From Trichoplusia ni (Eukaryota; Arthropoda; Insecta; Lepidoptera; Noctuidae), in the NCBI RefSeq assembly GCF_003590095.1, contig NC_039481.1, positions 14,725,895 through 14,789,894 of the forward strand: a stretch of 64,000 nucleotides of DNA, given 5' to 3'. Positions 24,915-37,165 of the stretch are shown in pieces (position 1 is the stretch's first letter; every line of letters starts with the position of its first letter). The position numbers and the translations under genes were made by a program. The notes under the pieces were generated by a model that was given only the letters and a program-made list of their open reading frames with translations, made no database searches and was not told the DNA's origin.

Positions 24915-25199
24915 TCTATATATACTAATATATAAAGCTGAAGAGTTTGTTTGTTTGTTTGAACGCGCTAATCTCAGGAACTACTGGTTCAAATTGAAAA
25001 ATTATTTTTGTGTTGAATAGACTATTCATCGAGGAAGGTTTTAATCCTATATATAATTTAATGCTACTATCACGCTGCGACTAATAGGAGCGAAGATACA
25101 ATGGAAAATGTGGAAAAATATTCATCTTCGAGGGCTTCCGTTCAAAAATTCCTAGCTTATATCTTCTACCACGCGGGCGAAGTCGCGGGCAACAGCTAG
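24915..25199 (+). mobile_element. Non-autonomous Helitron-like element, family 1
   Basis: This is a near full-length copy of the 4056 element. It has a 5' TCTATATATACTAATATA after A, a (GTTT)n run, 'aacgcgctaatctcaggaac', a 3' GTCGCGGGCAACAGCTAG, and T as the next base. It carries about 25 extra bases ('cttcgagggcttccgttc') before the 3' end that are also in the 45016 copy but not in the 4056 copy, so two subtypes exist. It has no coding capacity. Confidence 0.8.
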
Positions 25200-28100
25200 T
25201 GATAATATAAAATAGTTTTAACCACACTATTAGTTATATTTTTAATTCATATTCCAATAAACTTTATACATAAAATTCATTTATCTTAGGAATTTTAGCG
25301 AAATACAACCAGTTTCTAATCATAAGATATCTAGGTACTGTCTTATGGCCGTTTATTTCCTTACAATTCGTTAGGAAATGGATGGATTGCGTGACACATT
25401 ATTTTAGGGCTATAGATACAAAATACAATTTTCGCAAACCACTAATGGCTGCGCCTGTAGAAGAAATTGTAAGTATATTAATGTTTGGCTGTGCTTCTGC
25501 AAAGTTGAAGTTTTGTTAAAGTTTTTTTAGACATAGTTAGACCGAAAAGTTCTAAAGACGTGGAAGAAAAACGAGTTAGTTGTCATAGACATATATTGTA
25601 GTTTTCCTTATCAGCAGCTAGTAAAACATACTTCCCTTTTCCGTCACATAGAATAGAATATTTTTATAAGTACACATTTTTTTTTTATTGATTATAACAG
25701 TTTTTGACAAACAATCTAAGCACATACTTTTTTACCGACAAACTTAAAATTTTGGATTATTAAATAACCAGACTTTATGTTTATTACTTAGTCGGTAAAC
25801 TGCAAATCTAATCATTGTCCGTAGAATAATTTCGATTTCAAAAGGTCTCTACAAATTCGGTTTTCAATTTTACTTTGCCTTCTAGTACAGGGCAGTACAT
25901 TAATTACACACTATTTGACACAACGTATTTATCTAAAAGAGATAAATTAGGGAATTTTAGTAGACTTTGGAATGCTTTTCAGGTAAGGTATAACGGTTTG
26001 AACAAAGGGAATTCTTTGAATATGTATCAAAAATATGTTTCGTTTCATATGGTTAAAAATAATGAATAGTACAAAAAAAGATAATAATTAAAAAATGTTT
26101 ATACGTTAAGTAGAAAGAACGGTATAGTAGGTACATAAAATGTAACATTTTCTTCTTATGAGTTTTGAAATTGAATCTGATCGTTACTGAATCGCTCAAA
26201 ACAAAAAGGTCTCACTTATCTAAACCTTCTCTTTTTTCTTTGAATAAGTTATTTGTAACTGAAGAAACCATCCCAGTCTACATTTCATTCTAGCAATCTC
26301 CAACTAATAAAGGAATTGGCCTGAATAAAATAGTAAGTCTATTCTTTCTACAAAAGCATTTCTTTTTCGAATCACAGCTTGCATTTGTTTTCTTATTTCG
26401 GTTCTTGCCAGTTTCAGAGAAAACTATATAAAATAAAACTAGTATTTTCGTTTTTATTTTTCGAAAGTTGCGCTTATTTACGATGCTTTGGGATGCTTTG
26501 AGTCCAAGTTCGGAAGCTCTCGTCACTTTAAAAACTTCAAATAAATTATAACTTAATGGAATATGACTGTTGCAGAGAGTCAGAGAGTCTGTCGTAGAGA
26601 ACATCATTTGTATTTAAAATCGTTTTTAATCATTGCTCGTTTATTCTCATAAGACGCGAAAGATAGCTTCACCAAGTAGTGACAATTACAATCTGAATGT
26701 TAAGATTTAAATTTGTATCCCACATCCTAGGAGTTGAGACTATAAATAAATTAATCCAGTTCCGTTTTACACGTATTTGCAGATTAATCCACGTAACCAC
26801 TGAACAGATTAATTAAACATTAACAGCTAACAGACTCCTTTGATCTGAGTACTGAAGGAACCATTCCCAGTATTTGTTGACAAATATTTACAAATATTAT
26901 CTACGTAATCTGAAAACTTCGAGGAAATTTTGCTAAAGTAATTATGGTTTTCGAGGAAAGGCCGTCATTTTGGTTTATGTATTTTATAGAGGAAATGTTT
27001 TATTTATCTGTGCTATCTCCTTCTGATTGACTTTTTTCAAAAAACATATTGGGATACCTTTGATTCTTACTACTCTAAGTTTATTGACTCTAACTAAAAT
27101 TTCCAACTCATTCTGCTAAAGTCTAAAGCATATTATGTTCAATTGTTGTGCAATGACCTGTAATGCAAATTGATTCATATGGATTTATATCACCCACTTT
27201 CCCATTTTCCCAATTCAAAAAATACCTTAACTCCTCCTAATTCCTGAAAAACATTTTCAGCTCTAAATTTAGTTTAGAAATGGCTCAAAATGCGGTTTAT
27301 ATAAAGAAAAACACTTCGAAAGGTATAAAAGATCGTAAATACGAAGAGAATCACTCGCACCTGTACGAGTATAAATAAAGAGGTGTTGGAAAGTTATCTC
27401 GTGATGTACCGAGAAAACTACGTAGAAAACAGTTTTGAACTATTTTCTAAGAAGCCAGAAAAGTACCGTGTAGGTATTGTGTATTATTGTTTTTCATTTT
27501 GAAAGGAACGTTTGCTTTACGGTTTTTGCAAAATTAATAAAATTATCGAATACATTTGCATATTGTATACTTTTTTTAGATATGCTACACTTCTCATAGT
27601 AAATTAAATTGCTATAAGATAATTATAATAGCTTTTTGCAAAATGACAAATTAATTAGAACAAAGTATGTTACATAATTATGCCACTTGAATAAAATGGC
27701 TGTTTAATAAGAGACATCTTGTATTAATAGTCATATATGTGATTGATGCATTTTGCAATGAGCTACTAATCTTGATTTTCTATTTTCTATCATAGCTGTT
27801 AGTGAGTTAACTTAAAATCAGTTTTGGTTGTTGTTACTTTAAAGTTCAAAATGGTACTTCGGTCTTAATTGGGGTAAATTTTATTTGATGTTGTACCTGT
27901 AAAAGATCGACACAAACCCTTAAATATTAAATTGTGTTAGCAAACCTTTATGCTCACGCGTAACGCTTTATAAAAAAACTTAAAGAGAGTACTTCGTATA
28001 ATATGGGAAAGTTTGAAATTAAAAGAAGCGTGTAAAGCCAGCAACTTTGAACTAAACCTTGACCTTTGAGTCTCAACAAGTCTTCTGAGACGCAGAACAG

Positions 28101-30437
28101 TCAAGGGAAAGTTTTTGTAACTTCTCAAAGCGGCTGAAAGGAATATGTATAAGAAAGAGACTTTTTCCGGAGCGAAACTTGACGTACTGGTGACAATTTT
28201 GGTACTTTTTCTTACACATTAATTTGAAATAATATATCCCTAAAAGGGAGTTTAAGCTCATCAAACATTATCGATATTTAAGTGACAATTTTGAGCAATT
28301 TTAATCTGTACAAAATGACACTCTTTTTAATTCTTTAAGCCTAATTGAAATTTCGATCCGAACTGGACGTATTAACTTATCGGGAAAAGTCGAATTGACG
28401 GGCGATTTATTGGAAAATTCCGTAATTACAATGTCAATTTTCCGAAAAGTGTAATTGTGTTAAGGGTATTTTTATATATGTTGATTTGTACTTAAATAGT
28501 TACTATACTCTAACTCAACTTTCTGTGGTTTCGTACCCAACTCTAAGCTTCGCCGTCTGTCCATCAGTGATAGCTTGACAGTTTCTGTATTAACAAAATA
28601 CAAAAACAAACATCATGGCTTAGCAAAGTCTACTGGCACTTGATTGAAAATGTCTATTTACCTACTTGAGTTGAAAGAACAACACAATTTTAAACATAAT
28701 TTATTATTTTTCAGAGGAGACTTGAGAACAAGTAAATGCATAACATTGAGTCTTCCGTATACCCCCAGCAATTTAATATAAAGGGGACATCGTTCTTAAG
28801 AAACATGTTTCTGAAATAGAATCACTTTAGTACATTTTTCGAAGTGATGCTTAGTAACTAGAAAGACACGTTCAGACACTAAAGATAAACTTAAGTATAT
28901 TGGGCCAATATTTCGGGTATAGTTCGTGAGTCCGAAAATTGGCTTCAAAAAACCTATTTGAAGTTTTTCTTTTTGCGCTGCTCTATGTGCTGATTCGAAC
29001 TTGGCAAGCAGTTAAGCTTTTACGAATTTAGTTAACAATTGTGATATATTTAGTAAGTTTTACACTAAAAGTAGTTCTCAGATTTTAGGCCAGACGCATT
29101 GTTTCTGACTTTTCCTGAATTTTGTTGAATTCGCTATACTATAGGTATAGCCTAATTTAAAATACATTTCCCGACGGAGGTATCCAAGGGTATCCAAGGG
29201 CCATACAAAAAAGTGCGCTATCTCCAATATCGCTGTGTATATCAAAAACCTTATGTATTTTACAAGAAGCTATATGCAAGTGATATTTGCAGGCTAGGAA
29301 TTTAAAATAGAAAAAGACATTGAACATTCCAATAGAACTTTCTCATCCATTCGGAACAGCGTTAAAATGTCTCCGATGTTAGAATATTAAGTACCGCCAC
29401 TTGCCAAGGACAAAGTTACGGCATTTATATATGTGAGCGTGCCAGAATCATGCCAAACTGCTAGTCTATTAATAATCTCTTAGTTACATGTTCCCTCATC
29501 AATTATCCTTGCCAGAGTACTTATGAAAGTTTGGGAAGGTCTGTTAATTAATCACAAATTGCCAGAATGAAGGAACATCATTTTGGGTAAGTTAAAAACA
29601 TTATTAAATCGTTTTTGGGATTACAGCACGTTGATTGATTGATGATTTTGAACTAATTAGATTTATGATGAAATAGTCAATTTAATAACTGTTCTTTAAA
29701 TTGGGCGTCTATTTACCTATGTATCAGCTATTAAAATCTACTGAAAACGAAAAAATGACTCTACTTGCTCAGTTTGTCATTCCGATAAAGAACAACTGGC
29801 AAGAAACTCCATATTAAATCAAGTACAAAACATTTCTTGTACACTATTATTTACATTTGAAAGAAAAGCGTTAAATGGCAAATCTGGTTCCGATTAAGTA
29901 GCCCGTTATTCGATGAATAAATCCACTTTGTGAACCATCCACACCGTGATCTTCCCTATATAACATATTCGCTTAAAAATTGTATTATTTGTTATGCTAA
30001 GTAAAGCTAAATTAACTTTTCACGTGTAATTACGTGAAATGCATAGTCAGCTTCGAACAAATTACCCGCATCTTAATTAGTTGAGTCTGAGATAATCTTA
30101 TCTCTAAGTTCCTTTACTTCTGTAACGGTCATAATAACAGGTTTAACTATAGTAGGCAATCATTGTGTTAGAGTACTACGTCAATAATTCCAGTTTCACC
30201 TATGTATTCATAGATAAAGTAAATTACAATCGTATAAAAAGACGTTTGAAACGTAAACGGGTTTTTCATTGTTCATTTTCATTCAGGAGCGGAAAAAAAC
30301 AATGTGTTTTTAAAACGGTACCGCAATAACATCAATAATTGTTTTACATTTAATTGTATTTTATTTTAAAAGTAACTTGATAAATAAATGACTACGCAAA
30401 AGTCTGTCAACTTACACGTTTCTTTCTCCTTACAGTG
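25200..30437. other. AT-rich non-coding stretch upstream of the first supported exon
   Basis: Frames up to 105 codons (26290-26607, minus) lack domain signals. A direct 10-base duplication (tatccaaggg twice, 29181-29200) and a scrap of the 'ccggtcaactgcgag' family near 28545 are the only structured items noticed. An upstream exon or promoter for the 30438 exon should lie somewhere in or before this stretch if the acceptor at 30437 is real, but I could not place it. Confidence 0.5.
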
Positions 30438-30460
30438 ACATAGTGTACTGTGTTCGAGTG

Positions 30461-30472
30461 ATGTATAAGTAA
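30461..30472 (+). promoter_or_regulatory. Three-codon upstream ORF in the 5' leader of exon A
   Basis: ATG-TAT-AAG-TAA lies in the same frame as the main start and stops 12 bases before it. The exon probably begins at 30438, after a pyrimidine-rich run ending CTTACAG. Such a short uORF may lower translation or make it depend on reinitiation. That it is translated is inference. Confidence 0.45.
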
Positions 30473-30484
30473 ACTGTGTTCAAG

Positions 30485-30767
30485 ATGGACAAAAACACGG
30501 CCGAAGCAAGCAAGGGCGGTCAGATGTGCGGGCAAGTGCGTCGGTTCCGCGACAAAACGCCGGATCTGTCGACGGACTTGTCGACCGATCTGTCGTTCGA
30601 GGAGTTGAGAAATAAGTTTGACACAAGTGCGCCACGCGCGGCGAGGAACGAAATCGCTTCGAACCCCGCCACGCACGGCAGCGCCACCCGTCAGGTGGTC
30701 AGTGGGAAAGTCTTCAAGAAGTGCAAGAGCGCCACGTTTCAGATAGATGGCGCTACTTATACTATTG
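30485..30767 (+). CDS. Alternative first coding exon A of an unrecognised gene (5' partial protein)
   Basis: The exon encodes 94 complete residues plus the first base of a Gly codon, then a strong donor (G|GTGAGTAAG at 30767/30768), phase 1. The start is the first in-frame ATG: an in-frame TAA precedes it at 30470, and it has A at -3 and G at +4. The exon is far more GC-rich than its surroundings, as expected for real coding sequence. Residues 19-40 are charged and carry a tandem Asp-Leu-Ser-Thr repeat followed by a helical LSFEELRNKF stretch; residues 45-75 look disordered. The last residues (KCKSATFQIDGATYTI, then the split Gly) look like a beta hairpin that begins a folded domain completed by the next exon. 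No signal peptide or membrane segment is seen. The tail resembles that of exon B (36946-37165), with the same phase, so the two are probably alternative starts of one gene. I do not recognise the family. Confidence 0.75.
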
Positions 30768-31440
30768 GTGAGTAAGTAGTACTCATTTCCACCGCTCTGT
30801 ATAGTGGCGCTAGTGTATGAGCTTTCGAGTTTCTGTCTTTATTATTTGTGAAACTTTGTTTTGACTGTCGAATTGAAATAATGCGTTATTGTGTTATATT
30901 AAAATTTCTTAAAGAAAGCCGTTAGTAAAACAATTGCATTTACATCAGTTAAGTCATATTCAGTTAAGATTTTAATATTAGTGACTTTACGCGTTTAATG
31001 TAGCCGTAATATAGCAGTGTAATTTACGCAAAAAAAAATGAAATTTAAGGGTTTCAGGAAAATAAACAGATTATGTTGGGAAATCTTCAAAACAACCGGG
31101 AGCACTCGTATTATAAGAGGTAGTTAAGATACAGCAAAGTTAAAAATTATCATCAGTAAACTCATATTTAGTAAAGAATCGTTCTACCTTGAAATAAAAC
31201 ACTAAAGTTACTAATCTAAATACGAAAATATGTGAATTTTCATTGCATTATTTAATAAAAAATTAAAAGAGAACTATACTACCACTTTAATACCAAAACT
31301 ACATACAATAATGACATCGCGTACTGCACCGTACATTATCCGTAGTTACTTCTCGTTACTAAAGTATTCACGATGGCTGACAGTTGTAAATGAAACAATA
31401 CTATTTTTGGGAATATGTTTTTAGTGTATCGTTCCCAAAA
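30768..31440 (+). other. Start of intron after exon A; no gene seen
   Basis: It opens with the donor GTGAGTAAG and then becomes AT-rich with no open frames of note. If exons A and B belong to one gene, this whole region up to exon B and beyond is intronic for the exon A transcript. Confidence 0.55.
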
Positions 31441-31668
31441 ATGGAAACCTATTACTAACACTACTGAGGCTCCGCTGTTTGAATGTTTGTCCAACTCTAG
31501 GCTCTATCTAATGAACCGGTATAGTTAGACTGTTGAAATTTTCACAGACTATGATGTATGTATGAGATTCTGCTGCTGTTGCAATTTTAAAGGTTCTTGC
31601 TTGTCTTACTTAAGCCTCTTTGTACAGGACCCTCAGTGTTGCAATTCGAACTTGGCTAGTTTTTTTTT
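31441..31668 (-). repeat. Interspersed repeat of the 'ccggtcaactgcgag' family, minus orientation
   Basis: On plus: 'actgaggctccgctgtttg', 'ctaggctctatctaatgaac', 'tgttgaaattttcaca', then 'ccctcagtgttgcaattcga' and 'cttggctagttttttttt'. This is the reverse complement of the family layout seen at 9101-9370, with a related but different 5' end ('aaaactagccaagttcgaat' when reversed). It lies within the presumed intron. Confidence 0.6.
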
Positions 31669-34600
31669 GTTTCATGGAAAACTTATAAGCAATCTATGAC
31701 TTTTCTTGCAGTCTGATTGTTTTTCATTTGTTGGTTTTATTCATAAATAATTATTAACTTACAGCCTATTTTGAAGCAGGTTTATTAAAAAATAAGTTAC
31801 TGTAAAGTTTAAAGTTATTTCAGGTGGTTTCAAATTTATACAAGCCAAGTCACGAAAACAAGAAACAAAACATCTAAAATCCGGGAACACGAAACGAAAA
31901 ATAAAAGCATTAAACAAAAGCGGGGAATTTCCACAAAAGTGGAGTTTATCTTGTGCACCGATAAAGCAAATTGTTGGCGTACCGGCAGGAATGGGCCTCG
32001 ACACGCGAACACCGGCTTACTACCGATCCAATTAACACAAATGTAAATGTAGCCTTATGTCACGCTTTTACAACGGTTCTTATAGTGAAGAAACCATAAC
32101 GTGATGTGATTTTAGGATTTTACGCAACAGCTGAGCTGGTATTTCAGTTTGGTAGACTTAAGTCAAACATAAGTTTTAAAACCTCCAATCTGGTAAGAAA
32201 TGGAAAAAATTAAAAAATAGTGGAGAAAACTAAACGAGGCTGGCTTATTGTCTAAGTTTCAATTTAAGTGATAGAACTAAATAATAAACATGATCTCTAA
32301 GCTTCACTTACCGATTTCTTTATCAGTTTAAATAACTTACACAGAACTATAAAGCAATATCAAAAGACACACATCAAACTTCAAAAACCAATCTGCCGAT
32401 CATCTGTCGTGACAAATCACTTCGGGGAAATGAAAAATCCCTTGACATTAAAAAGAAAAGAACTTAAATTTCGAACTCGATTCAAAATGGCTCCAAACTT
32501 AAACAACTACGCAATTCTGTCGGGTCCCTTAAGTTAGTCAGTTCCCTTAGGGGTTCGGGCCCAAGGTTAAGGCCCAAACAAAGGGGCTCGCTCAGCTGTG
32601 AGACTGACGTCACTTGTTAGCAAGTTTTCACTTACCTCTTGTTATAAGATCAAATAGTTATAAATGCTTTGCTTAGCGATTATGAGTTCCGGATGGAGTT
32701 TGGGGTTTGTTATTGCTTTTTTTTGCGTGCAATGTGCTTTTTTGTCTTAAATACTTGTATGATTATGAGAGGTCGAATCGTCCATGATGGACATTTTAGA
32801 TAATAATAATTGCCGCCTGTGAGTAAATTATTTTATGAAAAAAAAGAACAATCTCGAATTGATGGTCACTCTATTGTTATTCTCATTTTTAGTATCTTAT
32901 TTTCATTTTTTTAGATATATCATATTTACATTCTTGTAATACAAACAATTGTGTTGCTTATTACGAATAATGCAAAAAGATGTTATGTCTAGCAAACGAA
33001 TAAATAAATATAGAATTTTAAATTGCTAATAGGTTATCGTAGAAAATGACTTATATTTTGTAATCACATATCCTATCGACTCATTCGTTTATTTATCCAA
33101 GTGAGTGAAAGAGACAACGTGTAATAATATTGAGTGAAGGGCAAAACAATTACTTGGTTAAATGTGCAGTAAAATGACGTCATTACTCCTTAGCGAGCTT
33201 TCCCGTACGAGATTATTTTTTTATAAGACTGGAATCTAAATGGGTCGTGTAGTGTTTTATTGTTTTTGTCTTTGTTATTTTATATGTTTTTGTAACTATT
33301 TCATGATTAAATTAATAGTGTTTGTTGTTTTAATAAGAATTATAATATTCTCTTCGTTTTCAGAAATGCATCATAGTTTTTTTATGACTCTCTGTTTTTT
33401 TTTTCCACACAAATATACACTTTCCTCTGAAATTCAGGTATAAAATTCAAGCAGTTTTTTTTTTAAATAAGCACAATGATGCACATGAGAAGAAAATTCA
33501 AACATTTCAGGGTCGCAAAATAATTGAAATAAAACTCTTTTTTATGAACTATATCTGATAATAGTAGTAAAACTACTCTTAACTAAACCATGTAGTTGAC
33601 TGATTGAGATAGCTTGAGGCATTAAGTCAAATTTGTGCATATTTTCAGGTATGCGAAAAATGAATAAATAAATAATTAAAATTCAGTGGAGTGCAGGCAC
33701 GGAATACTTTTTTTTATTAATTAAGTATTCAATAAAACTTTATCAACCAATCTGAAGATGCATCGGTGATAGTAGGATAAGCGTTATCAGATCTTCGGAT
33801 CTATATGAAATGTACACACATTCCGACTGCTAAACGGACGTTGAGATAACAAAACGTTTTACAATAATGGGTTTTCACAAATGTATTTTCTTATTTGTCG
33901 TTTTTGAAAATGTGATAAACGTTATGTGTGCGTGTTGGTCAAAGTAGTGAGAAGGGCGAACTATTCAGTCTACGTACTCTGAGCACGAGTTTAAAATCAA
34001 AGATTTTGGAAAATCCTCGCAGCCTTCGGAAAACACTTAAAGTCGTTGTATCCAACTTCTGAAAGACAGATGACTTTTGACGTAAGTTAGTAGTTATAAT
34101 TCTGATAATCTCCCTTTGTAGAGGATACTGTGTTAACCGTTGACATTAGGTTTCGGAGCTCAGATAGGCGGTCGCTCCACATAAAATACGATATTCAGGT
34201 GTAAAGACTAAAAGCCAATGCCAAAAGGCTTGACCGGAGCTAATCAAATATCGCGAAAGGATTTTGAAGTTTACTCCTTTGTAATAAAGACCATTATACT
34301 TAATTACGCTGAACCGCACAAGCTAAGTCATTGCGTCAGTTCAGAAATACCGCATAAAACAAAAATAATTGTTGAAACAACCTTACTCGTTTACCGTAAG
34401 ATATATTTCTGTAAAACCCGACATAGGCATAAATCGTTTTGAGTGGCAATAGTTTATTTTTGAAATAACAATGTTTACGGTACATGTGTGTAAGTACACG
34501 TTTATTTTTGTTTAGTTGTAATTATTTAGACGTGTCAATATGTTAATATATTTATGGGTAAGTTGTAAGAAATTTACTATTTTATTGCTTGTGTGAGAAT

Positions 34601-35639
34601 GTGTTAGTTAGTCTATATTAATCCTATTAAATATTATAATTGAGAATCTGAGTTTATTGCACTGCTTTATGGGTACACCACTTGACAGATTTTGTTGTAG
34701 CTTCGGAGAGCATAGGAGTAAGATATATTTAACCCATAACATTTTTATGAGATGTGCTTAGTATTAGATAAAAACATTTTAATGTGGCCTAAAATTATTA
34801 CCTTTAAGGTAAAAATTTAAAAGAAAATAGAGCAGTTTTTAGCCAATAGCCTCTCATCTGATTTGGCTGTGTGAGTAAAGGTGATTGATTTGCCAAATAT
34901 GTTTGCTAATTGTCCGTTACAATTCAAATTCATTCATTCAAATGTGGACACTAATTAGTACTTTTTGAGCGTTGAAGTATAAATGGTCAGCATCAGATTT
35001 GACTATACTATTTCTTCAACGGTCTTGCCAAAGAAGGAGCAATTAACCTCGTAGGCATAGAAACTTCATCTCTACACCTTTTTATACGAACAAACTAATT
35101 ATGAATAAAAAACGATGCATCCCAAGTCTTATTTAGAAAGGCAAACCCAACCCACATTTATATTTATGAAGAAATATTTACATTAACATAGGCGTATTTA
35201 CATAACGCTCTTACATATTTTATATTCACTTTGAATAATGAACAAAAGCTCTTTGATAAACACAATTAGATTTTCCACTGCACTGAACTCGGACTCGAAT
35301 ACTTAGATAAACACTGCTTCATACTTTCAGTGGAAATATAGTTCAAAGTGACCGCAGTTTTGTGTACTGTTTGAAATAATTAAAAGTTCATAGTTCAAGA
35401 GAAAAAGTAGGAAATATATTTTACTGAATTTCTGGAATTAAGTACGTAGAATTATTGTGGTTGCAACAGCTCTATACATATATGGGTAGAATAAAAAAGA
35501 TAAGATGAATATGATACACATAGTTGTTTGAAATGGGAGAATATTGAGGAAAGTTTTTCATGATGTATTTTATAGAACTAAGATCAATGATCAACAATCT
35601 CAAAGTCCCGGACATTTGGAACTGAAAGTTTGAGTGGTA
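31669..35639. other. AT-rich presumed intron, no gene seen
   Basis: Short frames (31759-32004 minus, 33240-33443 plus, 34218-34442 plus) show no domain or splice support. The 33240 frame is a run of Phe, Cys and Val codons from T-rich DNA. Two TGACGTCA palindromes occur at 32605 and 33175. A scrap of the 3551-type repeat is near 34160. Confidence 0.5.
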
Positions 35640-35833
35640 CGCACTAATGAGGAGCTACCTGTAGCGGTTCATGTGGAGCGAGCGACAGTCGCGCGCAGGC
35701 TTCCACGCGGTTCGGTAGCGCCGTCATGCCGCTAACCGCTTTCCGAACGCTCCGTCCGAACATGTCCGAACATATCTAACCGACCGAAAAATTCAAATCG
35801 CAACAAAAAAATTGAGTAGGCAAAAAGTCAAAA
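35640..35833 (+). promoter_or_regulatory. CpG-rich candidate promoter and 5' untranslated exon for the exon B transcript
   Basis: This patch is strikingly GC- and CpG-rich for the window ('gagcgagcgacagtcgcgcg', 'cacgcggttcggtagcgccg') and ends in a splice-donor consensus AAAA-GTGAGTTC, with the intron starting at 35834. A matching acceptor could be CATATCAG at 36842, giving an intron of about 1 kb before exon B. A p53-type sequence lies inside it (35758-35777). Alternatively the exon B transcript starts near 36840, where ATCAGATT resembles an insect initiator, and this patch is only a regulatory element. Confidence 0.4.
35758..35777. promoter_or_regulatory. p53-family response-element-like sequence
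   Basis: Two adjacent decamers, GAACATGTCC and GAACATATCT, fit the RRRCWWGYYY half-site with no spacer. The first is perfect and the second has one mismatch in the core (A for G). It sits in the CpG-rich candidate promoter. Function is inference from sequence alone. Confidence 0.35.
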
Positions 35834-36937
35834 GTGAGTTCAAAGTTCGGCTAGTTGACGTGAATTTTGGAAGGAAACCACCTGTTGGCCGCGATTTGGC
35901 ATAGTCCAGTGGACAGCGTCACAATCTGTTTACAAGAGGGGGACCACCCCCGTGGGCCATGACGCAACGTTTTATGGGCGCCCTGTGTTGCGTTACTATG
36001 GCGGAAAAACAACACTCGTAGCTTGAAAATAGATTTCCGTGTTTCCACCTGCGTTCAGCTAAACATTCATTACACGGTTTCACCGAGTCGGGTAAAATAC
36101 GATCTCGTTCAAAAATCAACATTCCCTTCATGTGTGTTGTTTCTAAAGAAAATCATAAAAACAACCATATAAAGCATTGTTTTAAGAGGAAACGAACTGT
36201 TAATTTGTTAACGCTAAAATCTTGTCTAATTGATGAGAACAAAGACTCTGTTATCCTTACAATGAATTGTTTGTGCTGTTGGAATTAGCAGTTGATAGTC
36301 TTGTTCTTGAATGGGCTGCGGCATTCTATTCAGAGGCTTTACGACGTCACCAAAAATAAAGTGCCAAAAGAGCAAATTCATTGGAAAAGTTCAAGCTGAA
36401 CATTCCAGACGAAAGGTCTCGGGCGATGCCGGTTTCAATTTCCCGATCGTACAATTTTTTTAATATTTTATAAGGCATTAAACGACTTGTTTACATCTAT
36501 AAAACGTACCACCATAAAACTAATGTTAAATAAATGTCATTTGATAAACTAAACATATCTACAATCGGTAATGGCTCAATGACACTTATTACTTAATCTA
36601 TTTTGAGTCATTATTTACAACGAATGTACAATGATTCGCTTTTGTTAATTAAAAAAAAGTCGAGAACTCAAACGCTCCTCGTCCTATCTAAATAATACGT
36701 CAAAAGTAAAGTCATACAGCTTGAGTAATAACTCATAATTTATTAGTTTTAGGTCGGCGGAGCAATCAAAATGTCTAACGCATACTCTTAATTTACGCGA
36801 GTGCTGTATCATATCAAAACATTGTGAACATAAACATATCAGATTTTTGGATGATCGAGTGAACCGGAGTGAACTGTGAAGTGAACGGTGACGTGATCGT
36901 GACCAAGTGTTTGTGTCAGTTTAAGTGGAGATAGCGT

Positions 36938-36946
36938 ATGATGTGA
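36938..36946 (+). promoter_or_regulatory. Two-codon upstream ORF overlapping the exon B start
   Basis: ATG-ATG-TGA ends on the same A that begins the main ATG (TGATG junction at 36944-36948). Ribosomes starting at the uORF would stop directly on the main start, so reinitiation or leaky scanning would be needed. The next in-frame ATG at 36949 has A at -3 and could serve as a second start. Confidence 0.45.
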
Positions 36947-37165
36947 TGATGAGGCGTGGCAAAGTGCTGCTTGAGAGCAGCAGGCAAGGCTCTGTCGACA
37001 GCAAGGGCAACGTGGCGAACGATAAGGAGCTGGTGCACAAATGTCACAGCGACCCTGGTGGGGGGCGGGCTCTAGGAGCCAACCCACGAACGCATCGCCA
37101 TCGATCCGCATCGGGTGCGACTAGGAAATGCGTGCTCACGCTTGACGGATACTCATATGTCATTG
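36946..37165 (+). CDS. Alternative first coding exon B of the same unrecognised gene (5' partial protein)
   Basis: The exon encodes 73 residues plus one base of a Gly codon and ends at a G|GTGAGTCAG donor (37165/37166), phase 1 as in exon A. An in-frame TAA at 36922 and the lack of an earlier ATG fix the start at 36946 (or the adjacent 36949). The sequence is GC-rich and basic, with many Arg, His, Ser and Gly residues and no predicted membrane segment; most of it looks disordered. Its last part (RKCVLTLDGYSYVI plus the split Gly) mirrors the exon A tail: Lys-Cys, a hydrophobic strand, Asp-Gly, then Ser/Thr-Tyr-x-Ile-Gly. The N-terminal parts of A and B are otherwise unlike, as expected of alternative first exons giving different N-termini. 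It could also belong to a tandem paralogue, but no other exon of one is visible between them. Confidence 0.7.

Noticed and set aside
26290..26607. 105-codon minus-strand open frame
   Set aside because: It has a Lys-, Asn- and Phe-rich composition typical of AT-rich DNA, with no motif and no splice or promoter context.
29181..29200. Direct duplication tatccaaggg x2 as a target-site duplication
   Set aside because: The copies are immediately adjacent with no element between them, so it is a simple tandem duplication.
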